Both the position numbers and the translations under genes were made by a program. Positions 7,339 to 15,750 of a DNA stretch of 64,000 nucleotides are shown here, in pieces. A model generated the notes under the pieces. The model was given only the letters and a program-made list of their open reading frames with translations. It was not told where the DNA came from and searched no databases. The stretch's first letter is position 1. Each line of letters begins with the position of its first letter. This DNA comes from Kribbella sandramycini (GTDB taxonomy: Bacteria > Actinomycetota > Actinomycetes > Propionibacteriales > Kribbellaceae): the NCBI RefSeq assembly GCF_013131805.1, contig NZ_JABJRC010000010.1:124001-188000 (forward strand), in the 5' to 3' direction.

Positions 7339-7937
7339 CCCCATCCCCACCCGCCGTGCCCTCCCTCGTTCCGCGCGTCGTGCGGTTGCTGGGGGGAGTG
7401 GCGCTTGCGCTGGTGCTCGTGGCCTGCGGGTCTCAGCCGGCCCAACAACCAGTGAGTGGGGTGGCGGGGGCCGATCGGTTGGTGGCGTGTCCGGTGGTGG
7501 AGCCTCGGCCGCCGGTGGCGGGTGGGTTGCCGGAGGTGAGTTTGCCGTGTTTGGGGGCGGGGCCGGATGTTCGGCTGGCTGATTTGCGGGGGCCGTTGGT
7601 GATCAACGTGTGGGCGCAGTGGTGCCCGCCGTGCCGCGACGAGGCGCCTTATCTGGCGGCGTTGCAGCAGAAGGCCGGCGACAAGCTGCGGATCATGGGG
7701 ATCGACTACACGGATCCGCGGCCCGAGCTGGCGGTGCAGTTCGCGCTGGACAACAAACTCGACTACCCGCATCTGGTCGACGCCGAGAAGCAGGTGCGGA
7801 AGCCGTTCAAGGTCGGCGGGCCGCCGGTGACGGTGTTCGTCGACAAGACCGGCAAGTTCACCCTGCACAACGGCGCGCTGACGTCGCAGGAGCAGCTCGA
7901 TCAGCTGGTGCGGGAGCGGCTGGGAGTGCAGCTGTGA
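7335..7937 (+). CDS. TlpA/ResA-like thioredoxin-fold lipoprotein
   Basis: 200 aa. An N-terminal hydrophobic stretch ends in the lipobox LVACGS (Cys about residue 32), so the protein should be a lipid-anchored extracytoplasmic oxidoreductase. The thioredoxin fold carries the active site WCPPC (NVWAQWCPPCRDEAPYL) and the cis-Pro in GGPPVTVF. It is probably a thiol-disulfide reductase for exported proteins. Counterpart of Rv3673c. Overlaps nth and nudL by 4 nt on each side, and the downstream MarP protease has a predicted disulfide. Confidence 0.9.
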   Translation: MTPSPPAVPSLVPRVVRLLGGVALALVLVACGSQPAQQPVSGVAGADRLVACPVVEPRPPVAGGLPEVSLPCLGAGPDVRLADLRGPLVINVWAQWCPPCRDEAPYLAALQQKAGDKLRIMGIDYTDPRPELAVQFALDNKLDYPHLVDAEKQVRKPFKVGGPPVTVFVDKTGKFTLHNGALTSQEQLDQLVRERLGVQL

Positions 7938-8689
7938 CCCTCGACGTCCAGATCCCGGAGTGGCTGCACCCGCTGGCGAAGGCCTCCGCGGACGTCGATC
8001 CGAACGTGCTGTCCCGCTTCCTGCCGCCCGACGACCCCACCGTGCGGAACTCCGCCGTCCTGATCCTGCTTGCCGAGGGCAACGAGGGCCCCGAGGTGCT
8101 GCTCACCGAGCGGTCCTGGACGCTGCGCAAACACGCCGGCCAGGTCGCATTCCCGGGCGGCGGCGTCGACCCCGAGGACGGCGTCGGCGACGAAGGCCTG
8201 ATCCGGACGGCGCTCCGCGAGGCCGAGGAGGAGACCGGTCTCGACCCGGCCGGCGTCGTTCCGTTCGCGATCTGGCCCGCGCTCTGGGTGCCGGTCAGCA
8301 ACTTCGGCGTCTCCCCGGTGCTGGCCTGGTGGCAGGCGCCGTCCCCGGTCGCGGTCGTCGACCTGGCCGAGGTGGCCTCGGTGCACACCGTGTCGGTCCA
8401 GCTGCTCGCCGATCCGGCGAACCGGGTGACCTGCCGGCACCCGTCCGGGTTCACCGGCCCGGCCTTCCTCGTCAACGATCTGTTCGTCTGGGGCTTCACC
8501 GCGGGTCTCTTGGACAAATTGCTGCTGCTCGGCGGCTGGGCGCGCGACTGGAGCCCCTCGAACGTCGTACCGTTGCCCGACCGACTGGTCGAGGCGGCCT
8601 GGCGGAGCGAGGGCAGCCGGCCCGCCGACGTCCGGCGGATGACCGCCATCGAGCACGATCTGAGCCAGGACGCGGAAGGTGTGGAGTGA
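7934..8689 (+). CDS. CoA diphosphatase, NudL-type NUDIX hydrolase
   Basis: 251 aa. It has the NuCoA (UPF0035) signature LLTERSWTLRKHAGQVAFPGG directly before the Nudix box, which reads GGGVDPED then TALREAEEETGLDP with a few extra residues. That combination marks coenzyme A diphosphatases, which hydrolyse CoA to 3',5'-ADP and 4'-phosphopantetheine. Position matches Rv3672c. GTG start overlaps the tlpA-like stop and its own stop overlaps the marP start, so it is the third gene of a coupled four-gene unit. Confidence 0.9.
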   Translation: MTLDVQIPEWLHPLAKASADVDPNVLSRFLPPDDPTVRNSAVLILLAEGNEGPEVLLTERSWTLRKHAGQVAFPGGGVDPEDGVGDEGLIRTALREAEEETGLDPAGVVPFAIWPALWVPVSNFGVSPVLAWWQAPSPVAVVDLAEVASVHTVSVQLLADPANRVTCRHPSGFTGPAFLVNDLFVWGFTAGLLDKLLLLGGWARDWSPSNVVPLPDRLVEAAWRSEGSRPADVRRMTAIEHDLSQDAEGVE

Positions 8690-9858
8690 GCAACCTCGAC
8701 TACGCGCTGCTGATCATCACCGTGCTGGTGGCGATCTCGGGTTATATCGAGGGGTTCGTGCTGGGCGCGTGCGCGACGCTCGGGCTGCTCGGCGGCGCCG
8801 CGATCGGCGTCTGGGGCGTCCCGCGGGTGCTCGACAACTTCGAGCCCAGCGTCACGGTCTCGTTCGCCGCGCTGGTCCTGGTGGTGATCCTCGCCTCGAT
8901 CGGCCGGACGGTCGGCGCCCTGATCGGCTCCAAGATCAGGAACAAGATCTCCTGGAAGCCGGTGAAGGCCGTCGACGCGCTCGGCGGCGCGGTGCTGGCG
9001 GCGGCGTCCGTGCTGATCGTGTCCTGGGTGCTCGGCGTCGCGGTGAGCGGCGCGCGGATCCCGAGCGTCACCTCCGCGGTCCGCGGCTCGCAGGTGCTGG
9101 CCAAGGTCGACCAGGTGCTGCCGAGTGGCGCTGACAACGCGCTGCAGGCGTTCAACGACGTGGTCAACACCGACCTGTTCCCGCGGTTCCTCGATCCGTT
9201 CGTCCCCGAGCGGATCCGCGACACCCAGCCGCCGGACAGCGCGATCGGCCGGCAGCCCGCCGTCCGGCAGACCTACAGCCGGATCGCGAAGATCACCGGC
9301 GTGGCCAACTGCTCCCGCGGCCTCGAGGGCAGCGGTTTCGTCTACGCGCCGCAACGGGTGATGACGAACGCACATGTCGTCGCCGGCGTCAGCTCGCCGG
9401 ATGTCGAGATCAACGGCCGTGAGTACGACGCGCGCGTCGTCATGTTCGACCCCGAGATCGACATCGCCGTGCTGTACGTGCCCGGCCTGGAGATCAAGCC
9501 GCTGCAGTTCGACTTCACCGCCAAGGCCGACGACCCGGCCGTCGTCCTCGGCTACCCGGAGAACGGCCCGTTCGACTCCGAGCCGGCCCGGATCCGCTCC
9601 GAGGAGCGCCTGCGCGGCCCGGACATCTACGGCGACCGCACGGTCACCCGGCAGGCCTTCTCGATCTGGGCCTCGGTCCGCCCAGGCAACTCCGGCGGCC
9701 CGCTGATCTCCGCCAAGGGCACCGTGTACGGCGTCGTCTTCGCGGCCTCCGTCGAGGACAACCGCACCGGTTACGTGCTGACCGCCGAGCAGGTCGCCGC
9801 CGGCGCCCGCGCCGGCGCCACCGCCACTCAGGACGTCTCGACCAGAACTTGCACCTGA
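8686..9858 (+). CDS. marP: MarP-like membrane serine protease
   Basis: 390 aa. Four N-terminal hydrophobic segments (CvpA-like, residues about 1-125) are followed by an extracytoplasmic chymotrypsin-fold protease. The triad is visible as His in MTNAHVVAG, Asp in DPEIDIAVLYV and Ser in RPGNSGGPLIS. A Cys in GVANCSRGLEGSGF and another two residues from the C-terminus correspond to the redox-sensitive disulfide described for M. tuberculosis MarP (Rv3671c), which is needed for acid resistance. Expression is coupled to nudL by a GTGA overlap. Acid-stress role here is inferred from orthology. Confidence 0.92.
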   Translation: MSNLDYALLIITVLVAISGYIEGFVLGACATLGLLGGAAIGVWGVPRVLDNFEPSVTVSFAALVLVVILASIGRTVGALIGSKIRNKISWKPVKAVDALGGAVLAAASVLIVSWVLGVAVSGARIPSVTSAVRGSQVLAKVDQVLPSGADNALQAFNDVVNTDLFPRFLDPFVPERIRDTQPPDSAIGRQPAVRQTYSRIAKITGVANCSRGLEGSGFVYAPQRVMTNAHVVAGVSSPDVEINGREYDARVVMFDPEIDIAVLYVPGLEIKPLQFDFTAKADDPAVVLGYPENGPFDSEPARIRSEERLRGPDIYGDRTVTRQAFSIWASVRPGNSGGPLISAKGTVYGVVFAASVEDNRTGYVLTAEQVAAGARAGATATQDVSTRTCT

Positions 9859-9896
9859 GCTGCAGCAGATCGCCCCGCCCGCCGCGTTGAAGAGAT

Positions 9897-10406
9897 GTGA
9901 CGGCGACCATGGGCGGGGACGAGATGGTGACGTACGACGAACTCGTACGGGCCAGTGAGCAACGGCTGCTCCGGCTCGGGCTGATGCTGTCCGGCAACCG
10001 GCACAGCGCTGAGGATCTGGTGCAGACCGTGCTGGCGCGCGCTCATCGGCGCTGGGACAAGATCCGCGGTCTGGAACATCCCGAGGCCTACCTGCGCACG
10101 ATGGTCGTCAACGAGTTCCTCAGCTGGCGCCGGATCCTCAAGAACCGCGAGCTACCCCTCGCTGAGCCGATCGAGCGCCCGTCCGAGGAGGACATCGGCT
10201 CCCGGCAGGCACTGAAGGACGCGACCTGGCAGCTGCTCACCCGGCTGCCCCGCCAGCAACGCGCCGTCCTGGTACTCCGCTACTACGAAGACCTCTCCGA
10301 CGACGAGATCGCCACCGTCCTCGGCGTCGTATCGGGCACCGTCCGCTCGAACGCCGCCCGCGCGCTGGCCTCCCTCCGCGACCACCTCTCCCAGGAGGAC
10401 AACTGA
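9897..10406 (+). CDS. ECF RNA polymerase sigma factor, SigE-like subfamily
   Basis: 169 aa. Region 2 (YDELVRASEQRLLRLGLMLS...AEDLVQTVLARAHRRW) and region 4 (LPRQQRAVLVLRYYEDLSDD EIATVLG) are intact, with the short length and the actinobacterial SigE-family pattern. Several starts are possible: GTG 9897 with GAAGAG just upstream, ATG 9909, or ATG 9924 preceded by a purine-rich stretch. The next gene encodes a single-pass membrane protein 1 nt after the stop, the usual arrangement of an ECF sigma factor with its anti-sigma regulator. Target promoters are unknown. Confidence 0.9.
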   Translation: MTATMGGDEMVTYDELVRASEQRLLRLGLMLSGNRHSAEDLVQTVLARAHRRWDKIRGLEHPEAYLRTMVVNEFLSWRRILKNRELPLAEPIERPSEEDIGSRQALKDATWQLLTRLPRQQRAVLVLRYYEDLSDDEIATVLGVVSGTVRSNAARALASLRDHLSQEDN

Positions 10407-10407
10407 C

Positions 10408-11085
10408 ATGCCCGAACTCACCGACGACCAACTCGGCAGCCTGCTCCGCGAAACCTTCACGGACCACCAGGCCGACGTCGATACCTTGCCCGAAGCAACC
10501 AAATCCCGGCGCCGCCTGATCACCCCGGCCCTGGTCGCCGCCGCCGTCCTGAGCGTCGTCGCCGGCTCCGTGTACGCCGTCCGCAACGCCGGCCCGGACG
10601 CCGAGGCGCCCGTCGCGAGCCCCTCCTCGCCGACTGCGCAGTTTGAGGTGACCGACGATGACACCAAGGTGTGGACGCTGTCGGCCCAGACACTCGCGAA
10701 GGGCCTCAAGCCGGCTGCAGGCTGGGAGAAGCTGATCCTGCAAGGTCTGCGCGACTCGAAGACCGGGCCGGAGCCTGTCATCGAGCCGAAACAACGACGC
10801 CTGATCGCGCTGATGACCTCCGACCACGGCCCGGCGGAATGGCGCGGTTCGGCGCCACTGCCACCGGAGCTCTACCAAGAATGTGACAACGATCGGATCG
10901 GGCTGATCGAACTCGGCAAGATCACCAAGGTCGGCGACACCCGGGTGTTGCGCGTCCGGCTCACGCAGTCCTGCCACGGCGACTACACCGCGACGTACAC
11001 CCTCGTCAAAGACCCGAGCTTTCAGAGCCGGTACACCGTCTGGATGCTGAAGTCGACCAGCAACGTCGTTCAGAGCATCAGATAG
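10408..11085 (+). CDS. Single-pass membrane protein, probable anti-sigma partner
   Basis: 225 aa. A charged cytoplasmic N-terminus of about 35 residues is followed by one membrane helix (LITPALVAAAVLSVVAGSVY, about residues 37-56) and an extracytoplasmic domain with two cysteines (LYQECDNDR, LTQSCHGDY). A good ribosome site AGGAGG lies 9 nt upstream. Topology and position directly after an ECF sigma gene suggest an anti-sigma factor, but no zinc-binding ZAS motif is present and I recognise no domain. The 3' end overlaps the convergent hydrolase gene by 8 bp. Confidence 0.75.
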   Translation: MPELTDDQLGSLLRETFTDHQADVDTLPEATKSRRRLITPALVAAAVLSVVAGSVYAVRNAGPDAEAPVASPSSPTAQFEVTDDDTKVWTLSAQTLAKGLKPAAGWEKLILQGLRDSKTGPEPVIEPKQRRLIALMTSDHGPAEWRGSAPLPPELYQECDNDRIGLIELGKITKVGDTRVLRVRLTQSCHGDYTATYTLVKDPSFQSRYTVWMLKSTSNVVQSIR

Positions 11086-11926
11086 CGCGCAGCCAGTCCA
11101 ACAGTTGGGCGTTGAAGAGCTCCGGGGTCTCTTCGTGAGGGAAGTGGCCGGCGGGGGTGATGACCTCGTGCCGCAGCGGCGCCGCCACCAGTTCGGGCGG
11201 CGTCGTCGCGGTGGGGGAGATGGCGGGGTCGAGGGCGCCGTGCAATTGCAGGACCGGTACGGCGACCGGCGTCCGCATCTGCTGGGAGAACTTGCGCCCG
11301 TCGGGCCGGAAGCGGGAGCGGGCGAACCAGCGGTGGTACTCCAGCGCGCAGTGCGGCGCCGGCCAGACCTGCAGCGCAGCGCGGTACCGGCGGGACGCTT
11401 CGGCGTCCGGGAAGCGGCCGCCGGGTGCAGCCCAATCGCGAAGTAGCCGTTCGATGTGGACGCCGTCCTGGGCGAGCAGTCGGCGTTCGGGCAGGATCGG
11501 CAGCTGAAACCACGCCGTCCGCGCGACGGCCTTCGGCTGGCCGGAGCGGGCCAACAGCAACGGATGCGGCGCTGAGACCGCTGCCAGCGCGCGCACCTGC
11601 CGGGTGGCCAGTACTGCGGCCGACCAACCGATGAAGCCGCCCCAGCCGTGTCCGACGACGACGGCGTCGGTCGCGCCGAGGGAGCGGATCACCCCCGAGA
11701 CATCGGCGGCCGCGGTGTACGGGTCGTAGCCGCGCGGGGTCTTGTCGCTGGCGCCGTACCCGCGCAGGTCCATCGCGACGGCGCGGTACCCAGCGGCCGC
11801 GACGACCGGCAGCTGGTGCCGCCAGGCCCACCAGAACTCCGGGAAGCCGTGCAGGAAGAGGACGAGCGGATCATCGGCCGCTCCGCACTCGGCGACGTGG
11901 AACCGTGCCCCGTTGGCCGCCACCAA
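11078..11926 (-). CDS. EphE-like alpha/beta hydrolase with altered nucleophile motif
   Basis: About 282 aa alpha/beta hydrolase. It has the epoxide-hydrolase signature LFLHGFPEFWWAWRHQL and cap domain, and matches Rv3670 (ephE) in order beside marP. The nucleophile elbow reads VVVGHGWGGFIGW: where epoxide hydrolases carry Asp (HDWGG) there is Gly, so the usual catalytic nucleophile is missing. The C-terminal His is present in TPAGHFPHEE. The TTG at 11926 is a conservative start. The same frame continues upstream through SPAGVVDLLVDGPWSHS to a CTG at 11980 that overlaps the stop of the holin-like gene (CTGA), and that longer N-terminus looks genuine. Confidence 0.85.
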   Translation of the reverse strand: MVAANGARFHVAECGAADDPLVLFLHGFPEFWWAWRHQLPVVAAAGYRAVAMDLRGYGASDKTPRGYDPYTAAADVSGVIRSLGATDAVVVGHGWGGFIGWSAAVLATRQVRALAAVSAPHPLLLARSGQPKAVARTAWFQLPILPERRLLAQDGVHIERLLRDWAAPGGRFPDAEASRRYRAALQVWPAPHCALEYHRWFARSRFRPDGRKFSQQMRTPVAVPVLQLHGALDPAISPTATTPPELVAAPLRHEVITPAGHFPHEETPELFNAQLLDWLRAI

Positions 11927-11976
11927 GGAGTGCGACCAGGGGCCGTCGACCAGCAGGTCGACGACGCCGGCCGGGC

Positions 11977-12381
11977 TCAGTCGCCCTTGCCGATCGCCTT
12001 GAGCGCCTCGACCGACTCCTTCGAGGTCTCGATCGCCCGCTGCGGCCCCTTGGCCTTGCCGAGCATCTTCTTACCGACCAGCACCAGGACGCCGGCGATC
12101 AGCAGCAGGATCACCGCGGTGATCAGGAACGCCAGCGCGGGGTGCAGGCCGAGCGCGGTGAACGCGTAGGCCAGCGAGATGGTCAGCAGGATGATCGCGA
12201 GCAACCCGAGGAAGGCCGCGCCGCTGAACATACCGGCGCCCGTCCCGGCGGCGACCGCGGTCTTCTTCAGCTCGGTCTTCGCAAGCTCCAGCTCACTGCG
12301 GACCAAACTCGACAGGTCCTTGCTGACATTCGCGACCAGCTGACCGACCGTGGGCTCGTCACCGCTCTGCCCCATCGACAT
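11977..12381 (-). CDS. Holin superfamily-like membrane protein (Phage_holin_3_6 family)
   Basis: 134 aa with two adjacent hydrophobic segments (about residues 55-75 and 82-102) flanked by charged helices; the N-terminal TVGQLVANVSKDLSSLVRSELELAKTEL is typical of the actinobacterial PF07332 family. Despite the name these are chromosomal membrane proteins (Rv3669-like), not phage lysis genes. The start at 12381 has GGAAGGAG 4 nt upstream. It lies between nhaA and the EphE-like gene on the same strand. Function unknown. Confidence 0.88.
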   Translation of the reverse strand: MSMGQSGDEPTVGQLVANVSKDLSSLVRSELELAKTELKKTAVAAGTGAGMFSGAAFLGLLAIILLTISLAYAFTALGLHPALAFLITAVILLLIAGVLVLVGKKMLGKAKGPQRAIETSKESVEALKAIGKGD

Positions 12382-12416
12382 GGCACTCCTTCCACGCGCG
12401 TCCCGTCTCACTGACA

Positions 12417-13583
12417 CTACCGTGCGTACGAACGGTTCCGGCGCAGGAGCAGAGCCGAGGCGATCAGCGCGGCCAGCACCGACGCGATCAGGACGGCGGC
12501 CTTCGCGCGTTCGACCTGGGCGACGTCACCCGCAAAGGCGAGCTGGGCGATCAGCAACGCGACGGTGAACCCGATCCCGGCCAGCACCGACACGGCGCCG
12601 ACGTCTCGCCAGGCCAGGTCGGAGTTCAGCTCGGCGCGGGTGAAGCGCGCGGTCAGCCAGGAGCCGCCGAACACCCCGAGCGCCTTACCGGCGAGCAGGC
12701 CGGCGGCGATCCCGATCGCGACCGGATCGGTCAGCAACTGCCGGACGGCGTCGCCGCTCAACGTGACCCCGGCGGCGAACAACGCGAACACCGGTACGGC
12801 GACGCCCGCCGACCACGGCCGGAGCCGGTCGTCGATCCGCTCGGCCGACTCGACCCGCGTGACGAGACCGAGCGCGACGCCGGCGATCGTGGCGTGGACA
12901 CCGGACTCGTGCATGAACCACCAGGCCGCGATCGCGATCGGCACGTACAGGAACGGCGTCCGGATGTTGCGGCGCTGCAGCACGTACCAGACGGCGATCA
13001 GCGCGACCGACGCCAGCAACGACCACAGGTGGAAGCCGTGCGAGAAGAACACCGCGATCACCAGGATCGCGCCGAAGTCGTCGACCACCGCGAGCGTGAG
13101 CAGGAATGCGCGCAGGGCGTTCGGGAGGTGGGAGCCGACGATCGCCAGCACCGCCAGGGCGAACGCGATATCCGTTGCCGTCGGCACCGCCCAGCCGTGC
13201 GGTTTGCCGTCGTCCGCCAGCAGGTTCACGCCGAGGTAGATGATTGCCGGGAGCACCATTCCGCTGATCGCGGCGGCGACCGGCAGCACTGCCTCGCTGA
13301 GTTTCGAGAGCGACCCGACCACGAGCTCGCGCTTCAGTTCGAGACCGGCGAGATAGAAGAAGATCGCGAGCGCGCCGTCCGACGCCCACGCCTCGACCGT
13401 CAATGGACCGAGCGGCAGCTCGCGGAGGTGGTGATAGCCGTCCTGCCAGGGTGAGTTGGCCCACACCAGCGCGACAACGGTGGCCGCGAGCAACAAGAGC
13501 CCGCCGGTGGTCTCGGTGCGTAAGGTGTCGGCCAGGACGGCGCGCTCGCGCGGGAGGATCCGGGGGAACATCTGCCGGGTCAT
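12417..13583 (-). CDS. nhaA: Na+/H+ antiporter NhaA
   Basis: 388 aa, about 12 hydrophobic segments. The essential ion-binding aspartates are in LTLAVVDDFGAILVIAVFF (equivalent to Asp163/Asp164 of E. coli NhaA), preceded by the conserved PTATDIAFALAVLA segment. The protein exchanges cytoplasmic Na+ for external H+ for pH and salt homeostasis. ATG 13583 has AAGGG 8 nt upstream. It is the first gene of a minus-strand run with the holin-like and EphE-like genes. It is not part of the M. tuberculosis block, so it marks an insertion in this lineage. Confidence 0.96.
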   Translation of the reverse strand: MTRQMFPRILPRERAVLADTLRTETTGGLLLLAATVVALVWANSPWQDGYHHLRELPLGPLTVEAWASDGALAIFFYLAGLELKRELVVGSLSKLSEAVLPVAAAISGMVLPAIIYLGVNLLADDGKPHGWAVPTATDIAFALAVLAIVGSHLPNALRAFLLTLAVVDDFGAILVIAVFFSHGFHLWSLLASVALIAVWYVLQRRNIRTPFLYVPIAIAAWWFMHESGVHATIAGVALGLVTRVESAERIDDRLRPWSAGVAVPVFALFAAGVTLSGDAVRQLLTDPVAIGIAAGLLAGKALGVFGGSWLTARFTRAELNSDLAWRDVGAVSVLAGIGFTVALLIAQLAFAGDVAQVERAKAAVLIASVLAALIASALLLRRNRSYAR

Positions 13584-13652
13584 GGTTCGGCCCTTCGTCG
13601 GGGGTCGCGGAAACGATCGCCGACCAGACTTCCCGGCACACCTGAGGACAGT

Positions 13653-14600
13653 TTAGCCGAGCCAGACCGCCGGGTCCGGGCCCTTGGGGACGATGCCCGT
13701 GGGGTTGATGGTGTCGTGGGTGACGTAGTAATGGCGTTTGATCTGGTCGAAGTCGACGGTCTCGCCGAAGGCGGGGAGCTGGTAGAGGCGGCGCGCGTAG
13801 GCCCAGAGGTTGGGGAACTCGGTGAGCTTGTTGCGGTTGCACTTGAAGTGGCCGTGGTAGACGGCGTCGAAGCGGACCAGCGTGGTGAAGAGCCGGATGT
13901 CGACCTCGCGCAGCTCGTCGCCGAGCAGGTAGGCGCGATCGGCGAGCCGTTGTTCGAGGAGGTCGAGGCGGGCGAACAGAGCGTCGTACGCCGCCTCGTA
14001 CGCCTCCTGGCCGGTCGCGAAACCGCAGCGGTAGACGCCGTTGTTCACGTCTCGGTAGATGTCGTCGATCAGGGTGTCCATCTCCGCGCGATCGGCGGGC
14101 ACGAGTTGCGGCGCGCCGGGGCGGTGGTGGTCGGTCCACTCGGTGGACAGGTCGAGGGTGATCTGCGGGTAGTCGTTGGTGACGACCAGACCAGTCGTGG
14201 TGTCCACGATCGCGGGGACGGTGACGCGGCCGTCGTACGCCGGATCCGTCCGCCGGTAGGCCTCGGACAGGTACTCGATGCCGAGCACCGGGTCGCGGCT
14301 GCCGGGGTCGAGGGTGAACCGCCAGCCGCGCTCGTCGCGGATCGGGTCGACGACGGCGAGGCCGATCGCGTCGTCCAGGCCGAGCAGCCGGCGGACGATC
14401 ACCGCGCGGTGCGCCCAGGGACAGGCCAGGCTGACGACGAGGCGGTAGCGGCCGGGCTCGACCGGCCAGCGGCCCTGGTCGTCGGGGCCCTCGCCGGGGG
14501 ACGACGTGGCGGCCCGGGAGATCCGGCCGGTGAACCGGTTTCCCTGGCGCTTCCACTCGCCGTTCGATCCGCTTTCGGCTACGAACTGTGCGCGACGCAT
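13653..14600 (-). CDS. Glutathionyl-hydroquinone reductase-like (ECM4/YqjG family) GST
   Basis: 315 aa. The thioredoxin-like N-terminal domain carries the CPWAHR active site (SLACPWAHRAVIVRRLLG), and the C-terminal helical domain has YRCGFATGQEAYEAA and the NPTGIVPKGPD tail typical of the ECM4/Xi-class GSTs. These enzymes reduce glutathionyl- or mycothiol-hydroquinones; actinomycetes normally lack glutathione, so mycothiol is the more likely thiol. The ATG at 14600 is supported by TAGTTT 7 nt upstream (leaderless); the open frame upstream of it is GC-rich read-through with no family similarity. Confidence 0.92.
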   Translation of the reverse strand: MRRAQFVAESGSNGEWKRQGNRFTGRISRAATSSPGEGPDDQGRWPVEPGRYRLVVSLACPWAHRAVIVRRLLGLDDAIGLAVVDPIRDERGWRFTLDPGSRDPVLGIEYLSEAYRRTDPAYDGRVTVPAIVDTTTGLVVTNDYPQITLDLSTEWTDHHRPGAPQLVPADRAEMDTLIDDIYRDVNNGVYRCGFATGQEAYEAAYDALFARLDLLEQRLADRAYLLGDELREVDIRLFTTLVRFDAVYHGHFKCNRNKLTEFPNLWAYARRLYQLPAFGETVDFDQIKRHYYVTHDTINPTGIVPKGPDPAVWLG

Positions 14601-14786
14601 AACGTTAAAACTACCCTGACTCGTCACTGGCCGTGAGTCGGCGGCAGAGGTTACAGTCGGGCGGAGAGGTCTACCGCGCCAACGCCGTCGCGGTCGCCAC
14701 AAGCACCGGTCGCCGAGCCCCGAGCGACCGCGGTCAGCGCCCCCGGCAACCGGTTTGCCGGCCACAATTCCAGGGATACTGAGCAC
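14601..14786. promoter_or_regulatory. Divergent promoter region (ECM4-like GST / GntR regulator)
   Basis: Two outward leaderless promoters are predicted: TAGTTT (14613-14608, minus) 7 nt before the GST start, and GATACT (14775-14780, plus) 6 nt before the GntR start. The 160 bp between them contain no open frame with coding character. Whether GntR regulates the GST gene is unknown. Confidence 0.5.
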
Positions 14787-15545
14787 ATGGCCCGCCCACG
14801 GAACAACCCCGGTGACCTCGCCGATCTCCCCACGGAGCTGCGGCCCGATCGCCCCAAGGGCGACCAGATCCGCGAGATCCTGGAGAACCTGACCAAGTCG
14901 CTGGCCGTCGGCACCGTGCTGCCGTCGGAGCGGGTCCTCGCCGAGCGCTTCGGCGTCGCCCGGATGACGGTCCGCCAAGAGGTCGACCGCGTCGTCGCCG
15001 ACGGCCTTGCCGCCCGGCGTCCCGGTGGCGGCACCTTCGTCGCCGAGCCCCGCCCGTCCAAGTTGCTCGCCTCGTCGTTCAGCCAGGACATGGTCAACCG
15101 CGGGATCACCCCCGGCGCCCGCGTCCTCGAGCACCGCGTCGGCGCGGCGGACGACGTCCTCGCCCGCGAGCTCGAAGAGCCGCTCGGCACCCCCGTCCTG
15201 CACCTGGTCCGCCTGCGCACCGCCGACGGCGAGCCGATGGCGATCGAGCGCACCGCCCTCTCCCTGCGCCGCTACCCCGGCCTCGACGAGGTCGACCTGG
15301 CCGCGAACTCCCTCTACGGCGTCCTCGCCGACCGCTGGAGCGTCGCCCTCGGCATGGTCTCCGCCTCCATCGTCGCCGCCCCACCGGAGCCAGGCGACGC
15401 CGAACTCCTCGAGATCGACCCCAGCACCCCCTGCCTCATCATCACCTCCGCCCCCCGCACCGCCTCCGGCGAAGTCATCGAGTTCGGCCGCTCCACCTAC
15501 CGCTCCGACCGCTACGACATCACAGTCGCCTACCGCGCCACGTAG
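14787..15545 (+). CDS. GntR-family (HutC/UTRA) transcriptional regulator
   Basis: 252 aa. N-terminal winged helix (KGDQIREILENLTKSLAVGTVLPSERVLAERFGVARMTVRQEV, about residues 25-75) and a UTRA ligand-binding domain from about residue 85 (LEHRVGAADDVLARELEEPLGTPVLHLVRLR ... YDITVAYRAT in part). HutC/UTRA regulators usually sense phosphosugars or similar metabolites. The convergent neighbour encodes a SIS-domain phosphosugar protein, making an amino-sugar-related ligand plausible. Leaderless by position of GATACT. The stop is followed by a dense hairpin/tandem repeat that probably terminates transcription. Confidence 0.9.
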   Translation: MARPRNNPGDLADLPTELRPDRPKGDQIREILENLTKSLAVGTVLPSERVLAERFGVARMTVRQEVDRVVADGLAARRPGGGTFVAEPRPSKLLASSFSQDMVNRGITPGARVLEHRVGAADDVLARELEEPLGTPVLHLVRLRTADGEPMAIERTALSLRRYPGLDEVDLAANSLYGVLADRWSVALGMVSASIVAAPPEPGDAELLEIDPSTPCLIITSAPRTASGEVIEFGRSTYRSDRYDITVAYRAT

Positions 15546-15553
15546 CCCGCCCC

Positions 15554-15718
15554 CACGTTTGCTGGGCCAGCCCACGCCCGCGTTTTGCTGGGCCAGCCCA
15601 CGCCCGCGTTTTGCTGGGCCAGCCCACGCATTTGCTGGGCCAGCCCACGAAACGGTGGGTGGGCCAACTGCAGGCGGCTGGCCCACCCATCGGCTGACTG
15701 GCCGGCCCAGCAAACGTG
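15554..15718. repeat. 26-bp tandem repeat bounded by inverted ends
   Basis: Between the convergent GntR and SIS genes. The motif TTTGCTGGGCCAGCCCACG is repeated with starts of GCTGGG at 15561, 15587, 15613 and 15634 (periods 26, 26, 21). The block is bounded by CACGTTTGCTGGGCCAG (15554) and its near-perfect inverse CTGGCCGGCCCAGCAAACGTG (15698-15718), and contains a further GGGTGGGCCA / TGGCCCACCC hairpin. Strong secondary structure suggests a bidirectional terminator. The TTTGCTGG...CCAGC theme resembles the hairpin repeats at 2.9, 4.6 and 5.7 kb, though it is not the same sequence. Confidence 0.85.
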
Positions 15719-15750
15719 AGCAGCCGGGTGGGTGGGGCGCAGGTTGGGGG

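Noticed and set aside
11977..12381. Prophage remnant suggested by the holin-like gene
   Set aside because: This family is a chromosomal actinobacterial membrane protein in conserved synteny with marP and ephE; no other phage genes are near.
12685..14556. 623-codon minus-strand frame across nhaA and the GST gene
   Set aside because: Arg/Pro-rich shadow in another frame of two well-recognised genes.
14601..15713. Upstream extension of the GST-like frame to 15713
   Set aside because: The frame stays open by GC bias only; it runs antisense through the GntR gene. A -10 hexamer and the family N-terminus place the start at 14600.
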